From positions 2,091,362 through 2,155,361 of the forward strand of contig NC_068566.1 in the NCBI RefSeq assembly GCF_025698545.1: a DNA stretch of 64,000 nucleotides, in the 5' to 3' direction. The notes beneath the pieces are model-generated. The model saw only the letters and a list, made by a program, of their open reading frames with translations, did no database searches and had not been told where the DNA came from. This document shows positions 34,683 to 48,059 of this stretch, one piece after another (the first letter of the stretch is position 1; the number at the start of each line of letters is the position of its first letter). Source of the stretch: Gossypium raimondii. Taxonomy: Eukaryota; Streptophyta; Magnoliopsida; Malvales; Malvaceae. Position numbers and translations under genes: made by a program.

Positions 34683-37600
34683 AACAATCCAAAATAAAGT
34701 GGTCTTTGAATTGAAAGAGAAGGGCAGCACAGGTGGGTGGGTTGGTATCAAATTGGCAAACTCTATAATTCCACCTAACCAATTCTAACTAAATTTGGTT
34801 CCCTTCTATGATTGTTTGCACATGTAATTGCTGACATCAAGATTACATAAAGACCTCTCTTGATTATAATATTTGTGCACATATCCACTAATTAACCCTT
34901 TTTCTATTAACATTTGACTTTTTCAGTATATGTAAATTTCATGTCAATAATGTGTATTGTTTTATTAGTTATCGGGTTCCATATCTTGAGGAATAAAAAT
35001 AATAATAAGGATTTTCGAGTTCCCTTAATTACAGGACTCATCGCACATCATTTACAGTAGGGATATTATCTCGTTGTCGATTTTGTAGACGAACCCACCA
35101 TAAACATAAAGGAAGCACAAAAAGAGAAATGGCTAATGGAGATGATTCAAAGAACAACATAGACTTATCAAAAGAAAGAAAAATATGACAAGCTTTGAAA
35201 GCAGGGAGAGCAAGCTCGATACAAACAATACTCAACACATAAAATATTCAAAAAAGACGAAAGCAAACTTCCTTCTAAAGAATCCTAAATCTCTTATTTA
35301 CCAAAGTGACAAGACGACGAAAAGACAAATTGAAAAGAAGAAAAACATCAAGAGCGATGTAATTGTTTTTCATTCAAATAAAAGGCATTCAACTTTGGGG
35401 ACGAAGTAAGTTTGAATGGTAGTTAGTACAAATTTGAGTCCAATCAACCAAAGTAATTTATAATATTGTTATCTAATTTTTCTCTTCCAAGTTCAGCAGC
35501 TCAGCAACTCCAGATTTTGACCAAAGCCTAACATTTACATGTGCTTTTTTGGTTTTATTTTATTTTATTTTAACCCCCCTATTATGTTAAACTTTGGGAT
35601 TTATTCCCTCTAGTTTAAAATTTGGCATAATCTGATTTCTCCACGGGTTTTTACTATTAAGAAGTTATCCGAGCTATCATTTTAAGAACAACAATTAACA
35701 ACGTTATAAATTTAAACCTGTAAAGATCAAGTAAATGGATTCAATCACACTTCAACACGGTAGCAAGACTATTTGTATAAACGTGGGGAATTTTGAATTG
35801 TGTGAAGTATATTTTCCCTAAACGTCAACCATTTTTATTCAAGAGTCCTTTTATAGATTCTAAAAAGTAAAATTTCAACATTAATTGTTTTTGTTAACTT
35901 TAACCTTTAAATTGCGGCTAAAATCTATTTGCAAAGATTTTTGCAATAATTTAAAGCCAAGTTGATAGGGCAACCAAAAATAAAAGATCTTATAAGAGAA
36001 TCTCCCATGATATGTGGATCACTTATGTAGGTCCAAAAACCTGATACAAACAAGATTAAGATCAATATGGATACAATTAACCAAAAGTTTTAACTCAAGA
36101 AAAAGAAAAAGAAAAAAGGGAAAATAACAATAAAAACCCCACCAATGGTGGTGTAGCCGAAAGCTTAAATAAATTTGGGACTATACAAATTGAGCAAAAA
36201 CTACCGGTGGCTAAAGCCAAAAAGGGTCATAATCAAAAGGGCTGGCCCCCATGACCATGGCTAATGTATCTTAGATTCCATGAACCTGTGAAAGGTGGTT
36301 GCATATGCATGAGCTCATTTGATAGGAGCCCCCCCACATGAGGCTGCATTTTGTGTGTGGATATTGACTCAAGTTGGTGCATTTTAACTCCACCCATCAG
36401 ATTGTGATTTGGTTTTAAAACTCTTTATGTTCAACTTTAATTTCCATTCTGTTTAGTTTAGTTTGACAATTCCATTACATTGATTATGTATTAAAAAATA
36501 TATTTTATAATTTTTATATTTTAATTATTTTTATGTGGATCACCATGTCACCATCACAACGACTAAGTCAACAATCGTTAATACCTATGTCAACACTTTA
36601 TCGATCAGTGACAGAAATTATTAATCAAAAAACTTAATTGATGTGTTTTACATAATTGATTTCAAAAAAAGAAAATACAAGCATCAACAAAGTTTAAAAC
36701 ATGTTAATTACGTTATATTCAATTTAAATTCAACTCGAATAAACACAATCTCAAATAAAAAATTATTTTATCTAAATTCAGATTGATTTATCGCATTAAT
36801 CTAATTCCGACATATTTCTTTTAAATTTATCCATATTTATAAATGACCTATATAGCTTAATCTCAAATTTATGGATATATACACATAAATTCGGTTCATT
36901 ACATGAATCAAGTTGCTTTAGCTAGTTATTTGGGCGGTGGCTATAAATGCTTTGTTTATGGACCATCGTCCGTCGGCCGTTATTTCATGGTTTTGACAAT
37001 GTGATACGTAAATAAATTGGATTAGGCGACGGTCCAGCCGTCGTCGGCTTTAATTACGGTTCGATGCATCTTGACTCACGTCACGTGAGTCGTTGCCTAA
37101 TCCATTAACTGACAAAATCCCACTAATTCAATTTTATATAATATAATATAATTTATTTTCTGTTTCTCCTAGGAAAATAGACCTTTTGACTGCAAGTGGC
37201 AGATATTTTCTGGTATACAATAGATTTTTGGTACATAATAATTTTTTTATTTGATTAATTCAATAAACAAAACTTGAAATTTCATTGTTTCCGCGTGACA
37301 GTATGTATGGCAGTTCACATATATTTTATATTCATATGATATTGTTTATTATAAAATGTATGAATTACACGTAAATTTTATGTATAAAATTTTAATATTT
37401 TAGTTAGTATTTTCATCAAATTAATAATAATTCGGTTCTTTTTTAAAGAATTGATGATCAAATTTAATACCGTTATAAGTGATATATTAATTATTTTTAA
37501 AGCAATTGTGAGAATATTCCTTTGATAAAAATCTACGTTGAGCCGTTAAATACATGTTCCCATGAATTTTATGTTTGCCTGTAAAAAAGTAGGGTAAGCT

Positions 37601-37794
37601 AAGCTATAAGGCTCTTTTCATGCTTATCCCATAGATTAAAAAATTGAAAGCAACTTGAATGTCACCCAACTTTTTTCAATAAAGTTAATTTTAATAACCT
37701 CTGCAACTCAATCACACAATTTGCCCATCTTCATTAACTTTATCTCATCTTTAATTAATCATAATTATATACATGATTCACTGTAAAACTATCA
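34683..37794. other. Intergenic, no gene recognised
   Basis: AT-rich. The minus-strand ORF at 35038-35238 contains a hydrophobic stretch (LAISLFVLPLCLWW) but no recognised family. An unusual GC-rich palindromic patch lies at 36940-37105 (separate entry). Confidence 0.4.
37018..37104. promoter_or_regulatory. Inverted repeat enclosing ACGT/G-box palindrome
   Basis: TGGATTAGGCGAC (37018-37030) pairs with GTTGCCTAATCCA (37092-37104), 12 of 13. Just inside the right arm lies a perfect palindrome, GACTCACGT-C-ACGTGAGTC (37073-37091), holding a G-box CACGTG and an ACGTCAC half. ACGT cores bind bZIP/bHLH factors. It is 4.1 kb upstream of the MAPKKK gene; function inferred only. Confidence 0.4.
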
Positions 37795-38055
37795 CGAAAG
37801 ACCCTGTATTAATCAGATTGCATTTGATTCTTTCTATTAAAAAAATAAGATCAAAGAGTAAATTGATCACTTTTTGTTAAAAATTATATTCATTTGTACT
37901 ATTAAAAGCTGGTGTGGCTAATGAAATAACCAGATAGTCACATATGACATGTCATGTGTATCTCATACCGACGTATAATATAATTTTAATAATAAAAATA
38001 AATGAAATTAAAAAAAAACTAATTTACATTTTAATAATTTACTAATAGTATACCC
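37795..38055. repeat. Palindromic MITE family, copy 5 (truncated)
   Basis: Retains 'cagattgcattt', 'agatcaaagagtaaattgatca', 'gctggtgtggctaatg' and 'cacatatgacatgtc'. Ends are eroded, and the right half is shorter than in other copies. Confidence 0.55.
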
Positions 38056-41036
38056 AATTTGTTAGTATAGAAAGGCTATATTATATATTATCACTTACAT
38101 GTAACTTGGACTCTTCCTAATAAAAGAAAATAACAAACTGATGAAAAAAAGAAAAGAAAAAGTGAGCTCCTATATCTAATGAATAAATCACACCATTCTG
38201 CCACTTTCATGCAAAGAATTGCACACAAAAAATGAAATTTTTATTAAAAAAAGAAGAAAATTGGGAAAAATAATAAATAGTGGCCAGAATTTCGGCTCTC
38301 TTTTTCAGTGCAGGCTTTGATGTATGCATGTTGACGTGATTTTACCCTTTATTGTCAGTTAAGTAACTTGGAACTCACACACTTTTAGCAATGCTTCAAC
38401 CCCACAATTCCCCCCATTCATTCACTTTGGACACTAATTATGATGTGGGACTTTCTGGTACACAACTTGGTGTAACTTCAGTTATATCAACTATTTTATA
38501 AAGTTTATAAATTTGTACGAAATGATTACTTATGGAACATGAATTTAATCATAATATCGTTTTAATAACTTCTTTCGTGCGTAAATAAAAATAAAATTAG
38601 ATTTTGGGCTATGATCGCTTCTTAGAGAAATGTTCAGTTGTTGTTGTTGAGTTTTAGGGCAGGTTAGATGATTTAGTTTTACTTCAAAAACAATGATATA
38701 ATAAGGTTACTATCCAATCGGATAATCTTAAAATCGTTTAGTGACAACAAGTTTGAAGGATCAAAATTCACTTTAATAAAGTGGATCGAAATTGCTTATT
38801 TTACCAATATATATATTATAAGGTTTGATGGGATTGATAATTGAAATGTGTTCAAAACTAAATTAAGATAGATTCATGTATGATGAAACTTAAATCTAAG
38901 GATATATATATATTTAAGGGTTTAAAAAGGTAAAAAGAACCCAAACTAATTTGACCTCTCAAAAATTTATTATTTATTTTGATCTCCTAAAATAATTTCC
39001 TAGCTTCAGAATAAATATGAAAAAAAACCCAAACTAAACCAAGTCCTCGTTGGCTTTATAATAATTGAAAAATAAATGCAACTCAAAAAAAAAAAAACCA
39101 TAAACTCTTTCCATATCCATTGAAAAAACCCCCCTAAAATATACCAATAAATGGAATTACTTGAAAAAGAAAAAGTTGGGCAAGAAAGTGAGCACATGAT
39201 AAGATTAGCTAAGGTTTTTGGTTCTTGGAATTCAACTACTAAAAGCATCCAATACATGTTGATGCTATTAAACAATACCCTAAAAAAGCAAAGTATAGAA
39301 TACATATAGAAAGAGGGCAAACCAAAAAAACAATGAATTGTAAAGTAAGCAAAGGCCAAAAAAAAGCTGAAAAATGATTGGGTGCTTAAGAAAGGGAAGA
39401 AGAAGAAAAGAAAAACGGTGGCCAACAAATTTCAGGGTATTAGAACATGCCAACATGTGATGGCTAAGGTTTGCTTGCAGACCCTTATTTTTTAAATTTT
39501 TTTTACAAAGAGAACTGGATTCCAAGCTAGTTAATGCGAGTGGTTCGATGAGCAACGCACGCAGACATATATAGGGTTTAGGGTTTAAACACAAGTTGGC
39601 CAAATTGATACTGAGGATTTTGATAAAATTCCATATGCAATTTATATGGGTGGCTAGCTAGTTGGACAGAGAGGGTTATCCCAAAATCCTACACCGCCTT
39701 CATGGGATATATTAATTGTCTCATTGCATTCGCATGTATATTATTAAAATACACTGGATATTTTGCATTGCCTACATTTTTATTATATTTTATATGAAAT
39801 ATAACTTTTTTTTTATTTTAACTTTTTATATTCGTTTTATGGTCATGTTTGAGGTTTGTGGCTACCCCTCTTAACAATGTCGTCTTCGTTCTCACTTTGG
39901 AAATACAATGTACTTTACCACTATACTCAACATTTGTTGATAAAAGGTTTCTTTTATGCTGCAAAAACAAATAGGCAAAATGTTCCGCCAACGAATCTTG
40001 GGATTAAATTTTAAAGGAGTATAACTAATTTTAAAAAAATTAAGGATTAAATTAAAAGATTTAGTTGTTCTAATTAAAACTTACAAAAATTTTATGGGCA
40101 AATTGATTTGATTTTATGCTTTTCTGCTGATTGTTTATTTAATTTATTTTGCTAAATATTTATATATATATATATATATACATAATGTTGATTAATTGAA
40201 TTTCATTTTATATAGCTTAAGCCATTGCCCATAGTTTATAAGCTGGTCAAGTGGTTAAACGTGTTTTTCATATCAATATATCTCAAAGAAAAAGGGTCAA
40301 ATATCATATGCCCTCACATGTATCATGGATGACCCTAAATTAAATCCAAAAAGTCCAAGTAGTAAAGAATTTAAGGTAATTTAAGAAAAGTTTCGTGTTC
40401 GATTTTAGTGGATGGAAAAAAAATGTGAATATTTGCTCTTGGTAAAATTTGATTTCATTCCCTACAACATATATAGCACTTATAGATAATTATGTAAACC
40501 TATTGTCTTTTTAAGCAACCTCAAGCACGCACACAGGCTCTCATCAAAGTCAATAGAAAAAAACCACTCGTTATTTGAAAGATTTTTCAGGAGTAGTCAA
40601 CCGCTCGTCTACAAGTATAATTAAAATATAAACACATGATTTATGCTATGAAAACCAACATATGAATTGTAGAATTAAATTAAGATTGTGAATGTTTTAT
40701 TTTAAATCAACATTAAAAACGTAGTGATATAATAAAAATGATAATTATATGAATAATAAAGTTAAAAAAAATCTTTAACGGACCCTTCATATCTACCACG
40801 TTTTTGAAGATAGAGAGGGTGGTAAGCCGTAATTTTCATACCAACATTTAGAAAATTTAAATAAAAAAGAAAACAAACAAAAATAACAACCTTGCCTATC
40901 ACGTGCATTAATTATACCAATTTTTATTTTTTTTCAAATCCATCCCTACGACTAAATTGAACCCCCTACGCATACCAAAATAAAATAAGCCACATTAAAT
41001 TTAAATTTAAATTTTTTTAAAAAAAAATCCCTCTCC
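38056..41036. other. Intergenic, upstream of MAPKKK
   Basis: No gene seen. Minus-strand ORFs at 39006-39603 are Phe/Leu-rich translations of A-rich DNA. A TA microsatellite lies at about 40160-40181. The final kilobase is presumably the MAPKKK promoter and includes an atttaa triplet near 40996-41013. Confidence 0.4.
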
Positions 41037-41044
41037 TATATATA
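41037..41044 (+). promoter_or_regulatory. TATA box of MAPKKK gene
   Basis: TATATATA after a pyrimidine tract (ccctctcc), 128 bp before the ATG at 41172, a standard plant core-promoter position. Confidence 0.7.
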
Positions 41045-41171
41045 GAAAGGACCTCTTTGCGCCACCATAACCACCATGTGAAATCCTCTGTTTTTTCTCT
41101 GAAACAAAGACCAAAAAAAAACAGAAAAAAGCATTCATTTTTCTTTCAAAAACACAAAGTTGGAGTCTTTA

Positions 41172-42188
41172 ATGGAGTGGGTTCGAGGGGATACGATTGG
41201 GAGTGGAAGTTTCGGCACTGTAAATTTGGTGGTACCCAAAAACGGGTGTTCAAGATCACCATTAGCAGCGGTCAAATCATGTGAAGTGATCGACTCTGTT
41301 TCACTCAAGAACGAAAAAGAAGTGCTCGATCGAATCGGTTCTTGTCCACAAATTGTCCGTTGTTTTGGCGATGATTACACGGTTGAAAAGGGTGTTAAGC
41401 TGTATAATTTGTTCTTGGAATACGCCAGTAAAGGAAGTTTAGCTGATGAAGTTAAAAAAAGCGGCGGAAAATTGCCGGAATCCGATGTTAAACGGTATGG
41501 GAAATCGATACTTAAAGGGTTACGATTTGTTCATTCAAAAGGGTTTGTTCATTGTGATGTTAAGCTACGCAATGTTCTTTTGTTTGGTAATGGGGATGTA
41601 AAATTAGCTGATTTTGGATTGGCGAAAAGGAATGGGGGAAAACAGGGGATGGAAATTAGGGGGACGCCGTTGAATTTAGCACCGGAGTCTGTTAATGAGA
41701 ATTCTTATGATTCGCCGGTGGATATTTGGGCATTTGGATGTGCCATTGTTGAAATGTTTACGGGAAAACCAGCTTGGAACTTCGAACCAGGGACGAACAT
41801 GGCGGGTTTATTGATTAAAATCGGGGTTAGTGATGAAGTACCAGAGATTCCACTAGAATTATCCGAGGAAGGAAAAGATTTTCTCGGAAAATGCTTCGTT
41901 AAAGATCCGAAGAACCGATGGACGGCTGAGATGCTACTTGATCATCCGTTCATGGCCGGCGATGAGATTATTTCATTAAATCGATGTCAAGAAGAAGAAG
42001 AATCAATATCTTGTTCATTTGAAGAATTTTCAGCTTCACCGAGATGTCCCTTTGATTTCCCAGACTGGGTTTCAACTGAGTCAACAGTTTCGAGTTACGT
42101 TTCATCGGGTTTGGATCGGGTTCGTGAATTGGTTTGTGATGAAGTACCTAATTGGCTAGCTTCAGAGAACTGGATCACATTGAGGTAG
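41172..42188 (+). CDS. MAPKKK20: MEKK-type MAP3K, MAPKKK19/20-like
   Basis: Intronless, 338 residues. The true start is the ATG at 41172 (MEWVRGDTIG); an in-frame TTG 12 bases earlier is not a plant start. The kinase domain fills most of the protein: P-loop GSGSFG (10-15), Lys35 in AAVKS, catalytic HCDVKLRN with Asp129, DFG at 147-149, then GTPLNLAPE and DIWAFGC. Cys replaces Arg before the catalytic Asp (HCD), as usual in this clade. The short tail has an acidic run (CQEEEES) and CPFDFPDWVS. Single-exon MEKK kinases of this size and start form the plant MAPKKK13-21 clade. By position it matches MAPKKK19 (At5g67080) or MAPKKK20 (At3g50310), cytosolic or nuclear kinases that phosphorylate MKKs such as MKK3/MKK5 in stress and ABA signalling. 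The exact ortholog is uncertain. Confidence 0.92.
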   Translation: MEWVRGDTIGSGSFGTVNLVVPKNGCSRSPLAAVKSCEVIDSVSLKNEKEVLDRIGSCPQIVRCFGDDYTVEKGVKLYNLFLEYASKGSLADEVKKSGGKLPESDVKRYGKSILKGLRFVHSKGFVHCDVKLRNVLLFGNGDVKLADFGLAKRNGGKQGMEIRGTPLNLAPESVNENSYDSPVDIWAFGCAIVEMFTGKPAWNFEPGTNMAGLLIKIGVSDEVPEIPLELSEEGKDFLGKCFVKDPKNRWTAEMLLDHPFMAGDEIISLNRCQEEEESISCSFEEFSASPRCPFDFPDWVSTESTVSSYVSSGLDRVRELVCDEVPNWLASENWITLR

Positions 42189-43607
42189 AGGAAAGAAAGA
42201 AGAAAAAAAAAGTCAGCCGTCATTAAATCTGACGGCTCTGATCCAATTGATTTTCCTTGGCAATTGGTGATGATAATTTTTTTTATTTTTTATTGTAAAT
42301 TATTAGTATAAAGAAAAACCATAGATCAACTGACCTTTTTTGTGATTCAAAATTTCTGATTGGCTACTAAAATGGCCACATAATGTATAGACAATTCATT
42401 ACAATTTCCCATTTAGAATCGAGCGGAGTCGAATCAAATTAATATAAAGATTGAAGTTAATATTTTTTTTAAAAAGGCTTAGATTGCATAATTAATTTTA
42501 AAGAGGGACTAAAATTATAAATATTCTATTTATTCTAATGCTTAAAAGAGTCAAAATAACTTATTAATATACTAATGATAATTACCCATTTGATTAAGAA
42601 AATTCAAACATCGTCTCTGATAATTATTAAATATTTAAATTAATAAAATAATATTATATTGAATTAAAACAAATTCGAAAAAAATAATGATTTTCTCAGT
42701 ACCCAAAAGAAAGCAAAGAATATAGGGAGGCTGCCGACACCTCTGTAAAACAAGCCCGTCGGTGCAGGATAAAATTATTTTCTTTGATGTTAATTAGGAT
42801 TTCTGATGTGTTATTATCAATTTTAATATAAAAAATAAATAAATCCTAACTCGATTGATATGAACATTATTATCAATATAAGAAGATGTGGGTTCGAATG
42901 TGGTAGAGCTACGAGTAATTATAAATATGATGTCAAAAAGAATAAATATAACGAAAACCTTTTATATTAATTAATTAAAGCATGATGTAAATATGTGGAC
43001 ATGATTGCCCATGCCATCCAAAATGTAATTATATAATAAAACAACGTGTTAAATGTGATTCATATGTTACAAAATAATAACACCCTAATGTACTTTTGCT
43101 CATAAATTTAAATTTTCATTAAGATTTCTTAACCTACTAATGATTTGTTTGCTTTTAAATGATTGATTTCATCTTAGCTTTCCTTGGTTTACAAGTGATG
43201 TGCATTAGTTTGTTGTGTCTACTTTGATTATTGCAAATATATAATATTTTAATTTTGAAATAATTAAGAGTTTTGTTAATTCTGTACTTTAATTATGATT
43301 AGAATATAATGAATCTCTCCCCTAACTTGTCTTTTCTTTTCTTTGCTACTATGATGACTTTGAACTTTGAAGCAAATAGCTACCAATTTTAAGGAATGGT
43401 TGGCGAGATTAAATTTTAAAATTTTGAAGATAAAAAAAAATTGTTTTAAAAATATTTTTTGAAAGAGTAAAAATTAAAATGAAAACCCAATACTTGAGGG
43501 GCTGTTGATTAAGATTTCTCGTTTGATCAGAGAGTCAAGATCCCTACCTGCCCTGACTTTGTCTTTGGTAAGAAATATAGAGTTAGCCCTTAAAAGAGGT
43601 CACTTCA
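42189..43607. other. 3' flank and intergenic
   Basis: Includes the MAPKKK 3' UTR (a short stem, 'cagccgtc' / 'gacggctc', lies at about 42213-42238). The rest is AT-rich with no gene recognised. Confidence 0.4.
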
Positions 43608-43982
43608 AGTAAAAGTATTATCGAAGTCTTTGTATAAAGAATCGGATTGCATTTTGCCCTTTCCACTCAAAAACTGGGCAAATTAGTCCATATATGTTAG
43701 ATCAAAGAGCAAATTGGTCATTCTGTAAAAAATTCCATCCATGTTTTTAATGTTAAAAATTGGTCCTTATACATCAGAATGAGGTACGCGCAGTTTGTCA
43801 TGTGTAATTGTTTGGTTATTCTATCAACCACGCCAACTTTTAACAATAAAATAGATGGAATTTTTAACTGAAAGTGCCATTTTGCTTTTTGATCTGACAT
43901 TTAAGGACTAATTTATCCATTTTTTGAGTAAAATAGACAAAATGCAATTTGACTCCTAGTATAGGAGCTTCCATAGTATTTC
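43608..43982. repeat. Palindromic MITE family, copy 6
   Basis: Starts agtaaaagtattatcgaag and ends with 'aggagcttccatagtattt'; the family blocks lie between, with the axis near 43800. No clear target duplication. Confidence 0.75.
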
Positions 43983-46151
43983 ATATTCATTAACTTGTAT
44001 ATTTTTAAAATAACAGTATTTATATCAATAAAACCTTTTTGTCAGCAATAAAGTGTTATTCAAGTAAATTCGAACTTAAGCTTAATATTTAAAAAAGTTT
44101 GGATAAAAATATTGTATACTAAAAATATGCCTTTTTTTAAGTAGAAGATTAGTTAAATCTTAATGGAAAAATTTTAAAGTACGTGGGAGCAATCTCATGA
44201 TTAATTGGAGACTCCCTTTATAAGTTGATTCTTACAATAATAGGCTTGTGAGAAAGGTGGCCTTACAGAGATTGGGTTTAACATTCAAAGCATAGCCCAA
44301 TTAGAGTTGCTTGGCCCATTTTTAATTTTTACAATGTTTTAATTTTGTTTTTTTATATACATATTATGCAATTTATATCAAGTTAAAATATGCTGTTAGT
44401 TTATGTACTTTTTAGAGAATTTGAGGTCTATTCATTTTATTTTAAAATTAAAATTTATTTTTTTAAAAATTAAAATCTTAATCCAACTATTATCGTTGTC
44501 GATAGTTTTTATTAAAATTTGTTAAGTTAACATGTTTATTTTTGATAATCATATGCTACGCCATAAGAGGGCACTCTAATCAACATGTTAAATTAACAAA
44601 TTTTGACGGAAGATAGTTATGATTTTAATGATTGAACTATAATTTTTAAATAAAAAAGGAAATTTAATTTTAACTTTTTAAATATAGAGACTAAATCTCA
44701 ATTTCTCTAATAATATAGGGACTAACAACATATGTTTTTGGTACTAAATGAAAATTATATATAATACTATTATATAAATAATAAAATTTACTTTAATTTT
44801 TATGTTTAAAATTTAATAAAAATAAAAATATATTTTAAAAATTAGAGGAAAAATAATATAAGTGAATATTAATGAATCTAGAATATACATTTACAAATAT
44901 TAAAATATTTGAAACCATAAACATACTAAATTTAAACAAATATATATTAGATTATGGTAGATCCACTTTGTGGGTAAAAATAATTATGTAATAAATTTAT
45001 AAAACATCGATATGAAAACTAGGTATGATTTTGGTTGAAATGGTAAAATTAGAAAGTAAATTTCATAATGTCTTAGGTTCAAATCCCTTTCATGTACATG
45101 TAATTTTTAGATTTTATATAAAATTATTAAAAAAACCTTCAAAATAATATTTATTGTTTTGCATAAATAATGGGTTTTTAGTAAATTCACAATTGAGTTG
45201 GAACATGGTTTCTGAGTGACACCAACTTGGTCAAAATATTAAACAATGGTATAGATAATAGTAAGACCATACATAGAATCAACTCGAATTCGTCACTATT
45301 GAAAGTGGATACCTTTACAAGTTGGTGTTTTTGTAGAATAGAGTCGAGCAAAATAAACTGAAAAATTGACTCAAATCGAGGTGTTTGGACAATTTATGAG
45401 ATACAAGGTTACAAAATCTCAGTTATTCAAATTGAATTGAATTCTTTTTTTATTTAATTTATTTTTCTATGATATAAATATTTTATATTTAAAATAGTAA
45501 ATTAACTTAAAAATTTTATATAAAAATATTTTTAGAAAAAATATATATAAGAATTATTGGTTATTTTTATTTACTTGAAAAAAAAGAATCCATTTTAAAA
45601 ATATTTATGAAAAAAAAAACACTTGAAAACTTTAACAGCTAATGTCCAAAATCCATAAAACAAAGCATAGTTTTGTCAAATTAAGTCCAAAAACCGAAAA
45701 TCAAAATTCATATGGAAAACCCAAAAATTTAATTGAATTGAACTATCATGGACAGTTAAAAAAATTCAAAAAAACTCGACTGAATCGAACTAAACTTACC
45801 CTATTACATATAAAGATTTCTAACCTTGAATATATATTTCTTCAAATTTCTAGTGGTATATACTTGGAGTTGATATAAATGTTTATTCGAGAGAGCCTAA
45901 AACCATGAAAGAGCTCTTGAAATCTATGATGAAATCACAAATTTTGTCGAAAGGGTTCGAGATAAAGTTATAAATTTAAAAGGCAAGAACACCATGAAAA
46001 TTGGTGTTTATGCAAACTATTCTCTCCTTGCTATCGCCCTTGCTCTTACTTGATTGATTAGCTCAGAGTGTGCTTGATTGATTAGAAAATTTGACGGATA
46101 AAAAAAGGGGATAGAAAAGTGAAAAGAAAATGAATTTTGAATATGTTGGGA

Positions 46152-46154
<3 letters not shown>
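43983..46154. other. Intergenic, repeat-derived
   Basis: 44945-45300 resembles 9900-10220 (see there). 45335-45800 has weak inverted similarity ('gagtcgagcaaaataaactg' against 'cgactgaatcgaactaaac'), suggesting another decayed foldback element. No gene. Confidence 0.4.

Positions 46155-46204
<50 letters not shown>
46155..46204. repeat. (GA)25 microsatellite
   Basis: About 25 uninterrupted GA units. Minus-strand ORFs reading (SL)n here are its translation, not genes. Confidence 0.95.
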
Positions 46205-46205
<1 letters not shown>

Positions 46206-46424
46206 CATTGTTTCTTCATAATGCATAAAAATAAATTATTCCAAATTAAAATGAATAAAGGAGAGGGTAGAATGGAAGGATAAAAAAATGAAAGAGTAGA
46301 AAAATACAAATACAAAAAAATATATAACTTTTTTATTGTTGTGCTTTGTAGGAAGGATGAAAAAAATTGAAATAAAAAATAATTTTCTTTCTATTTATTG
46401 CTTGGTTGATAAGTGTTAAAAGTA

Positions 46425-47620
46425 ATATATTTTGGCATCATTCTTAATGCGTTTTTGAGATTATCCGATGTTAATTGTGAATTTTATATTCCTTATCCTT
46501 TAAATTCATGTTTTAATGCTTAATAGAGCACTTGGGGTAAAAAGAGCGAAAAACAAGTGAAAATCGAAACGTCAGAACAAGCTACAGGAGCTACACGGGT
46601 TGGACCATTCCACACGGCCGTGTAACCCACATGGGTGTGTGGTAGACCGTGTCGATTTCACGGGATTTCACACTCAACTTTGGAAAATCGCAATTTTTAT
46701 GTTTTTTGGGCATTCTAAAACGTATATATGAGAAAAATAGGAAGACAGAAGTGAGCCGACATAGAATACTCAAGAAAACAATTCGAAAAACACCATTAAA
46801 GCCGACTTTGAAGTAGATTTCCGTCAAGATTGAATATTCTCATTTGATTTCTTAGGAGATTATCATGAGTTTCTTTATTTCTTTCGGTTAAACTGTATCT
46901 TGAATGTTTCTATTTTCAAGTATAAACTAATTTTCTAAATACTTAGGGAGATGAACCCTATGATGGATTCTGTCGTTTGATTTTTATTTTACACAATAAA
47001 TACTTGGTTTCTTATTCTCAATTATGTGTGCTTAATTCTTGGCTTGATATTTCTAGAGTATTGATCCATGTTAGATATGTTTAAATCGGAGATTGAATAT
47101 ATTCTATTTAAGATTAGATATTGCGTAATTGAGTGGAGTTGCATGCAATTTTAGAAATAGGACGACATAAATTTATCGGATTAGAGTTAAATCTAATAAG
47201 GAATCCATAACACGAGTTAATGCGATAATAGGAGTTTTAATTAAAAAGAAATTTCAATTAATCAACCTAAAATCAGTTGCTCTTATGCTCGAAAGAGATA
47301 TTTGCATAATTTAAGAATTTCTACGGATCATGTTACTAAGTAAATAGTAACAGATAAACTCTAGGTGAATTCTTTTCTGGATATTGGTTCGCTTCTTGGT
47401 TTTTAATCAATTATTTTCTTGATTTGTTCTTTGTCGTGCTCGTTAGTTAATTTTAGTTTTAATCAATCACTCGAATTATTCTGTTAAATAATAGAAAGAC
47501 GGTGATGGCTAATACTTTTAGTTTTCGTGGGAACAATAGCTTTACTTACCGTAGCTATACTATTAATTAATAAGTACACTTGCCTTAGTCAAATTTTTAT
47601 TTAGTTCCGTGGACATCAAT
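46425..47620. mobile_element. LTR-retrotransposon remnant, probably solo LTR
   Basis: A stretch unlike its AT-rich flanks, with 'gagctacacgggttgg', 'CACACGGCCGTGT' (palindrome near 46612) and 'gaacaatagctttactt', a pattern I know from cotton Gypsy LTRs. No coding region. A TG start at about 46427 is plausible, but no matching target duplication was found, so both limits are estimates. Confidence 0.5.
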
Positions 47621-48059
47621 TGAGTCGAAAAATGAGGAAATAAAATGAAACTTTTAAAAAATTACACAGTTTTGATCTAACTTATATTCATCTCTTATTT
47701 TCTTTTCTCTCATTGTTCAAATTTCAAATGATCTGTTTTTATGCATTGAAAAATGTTCGTCCCTATTATTTTTTCTTCTTATTATTTTTATTTCCTACCA
47801 AACACATTGAATTGTTTTTCATTCTCCACTCGATCAAGCACACCCAAAATTGAGAGAGCAATGAATATTAGTTCAAAATATGTATTTTTTTCTTTCAAAT
47901 TTTAATTTTCTTTTCTCTCATTTTCTAACTCTATCGGACAATAAATGAAAAAAAATTGATTATCTTTCTTATTAAACACACCTATAAAAAGAAAAGTTAT
48001 ATTTTATGGCTAAAAGACCTCGATATTGAGCAAATTAATCACAATAAAAGAAATAAAGC

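Noticed and set aside
35038-35238. 66-codon minus-strand ORF with a hydrophobic segment
   Set aside because: No family recognised, no promoter or splice context; possibly a gene fragment but not supportable.
39570-39590. Telomere-like 'gggtttagggtttaaac'
   Set aside because: Only two units; an interstitial chance match or telo-box, not a telomeric array.
39006-39603. Two Phe/Leu-rich minus-strand ORFs of 107-140 codons
   Set aside because: Composition follows A-rich DNA on the plus strand; no motif, no splice context, no family recognised.
42885-42905. Second tRNA T-loop-like string GGTTCGAATG
   Set aside because: No cloverleaf around it; probably part of a decayed transposon.
46017-46315. 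Minus-strand ORFs with (SL)n
   Set aside because: Translation of the (GA)n microsatellite.
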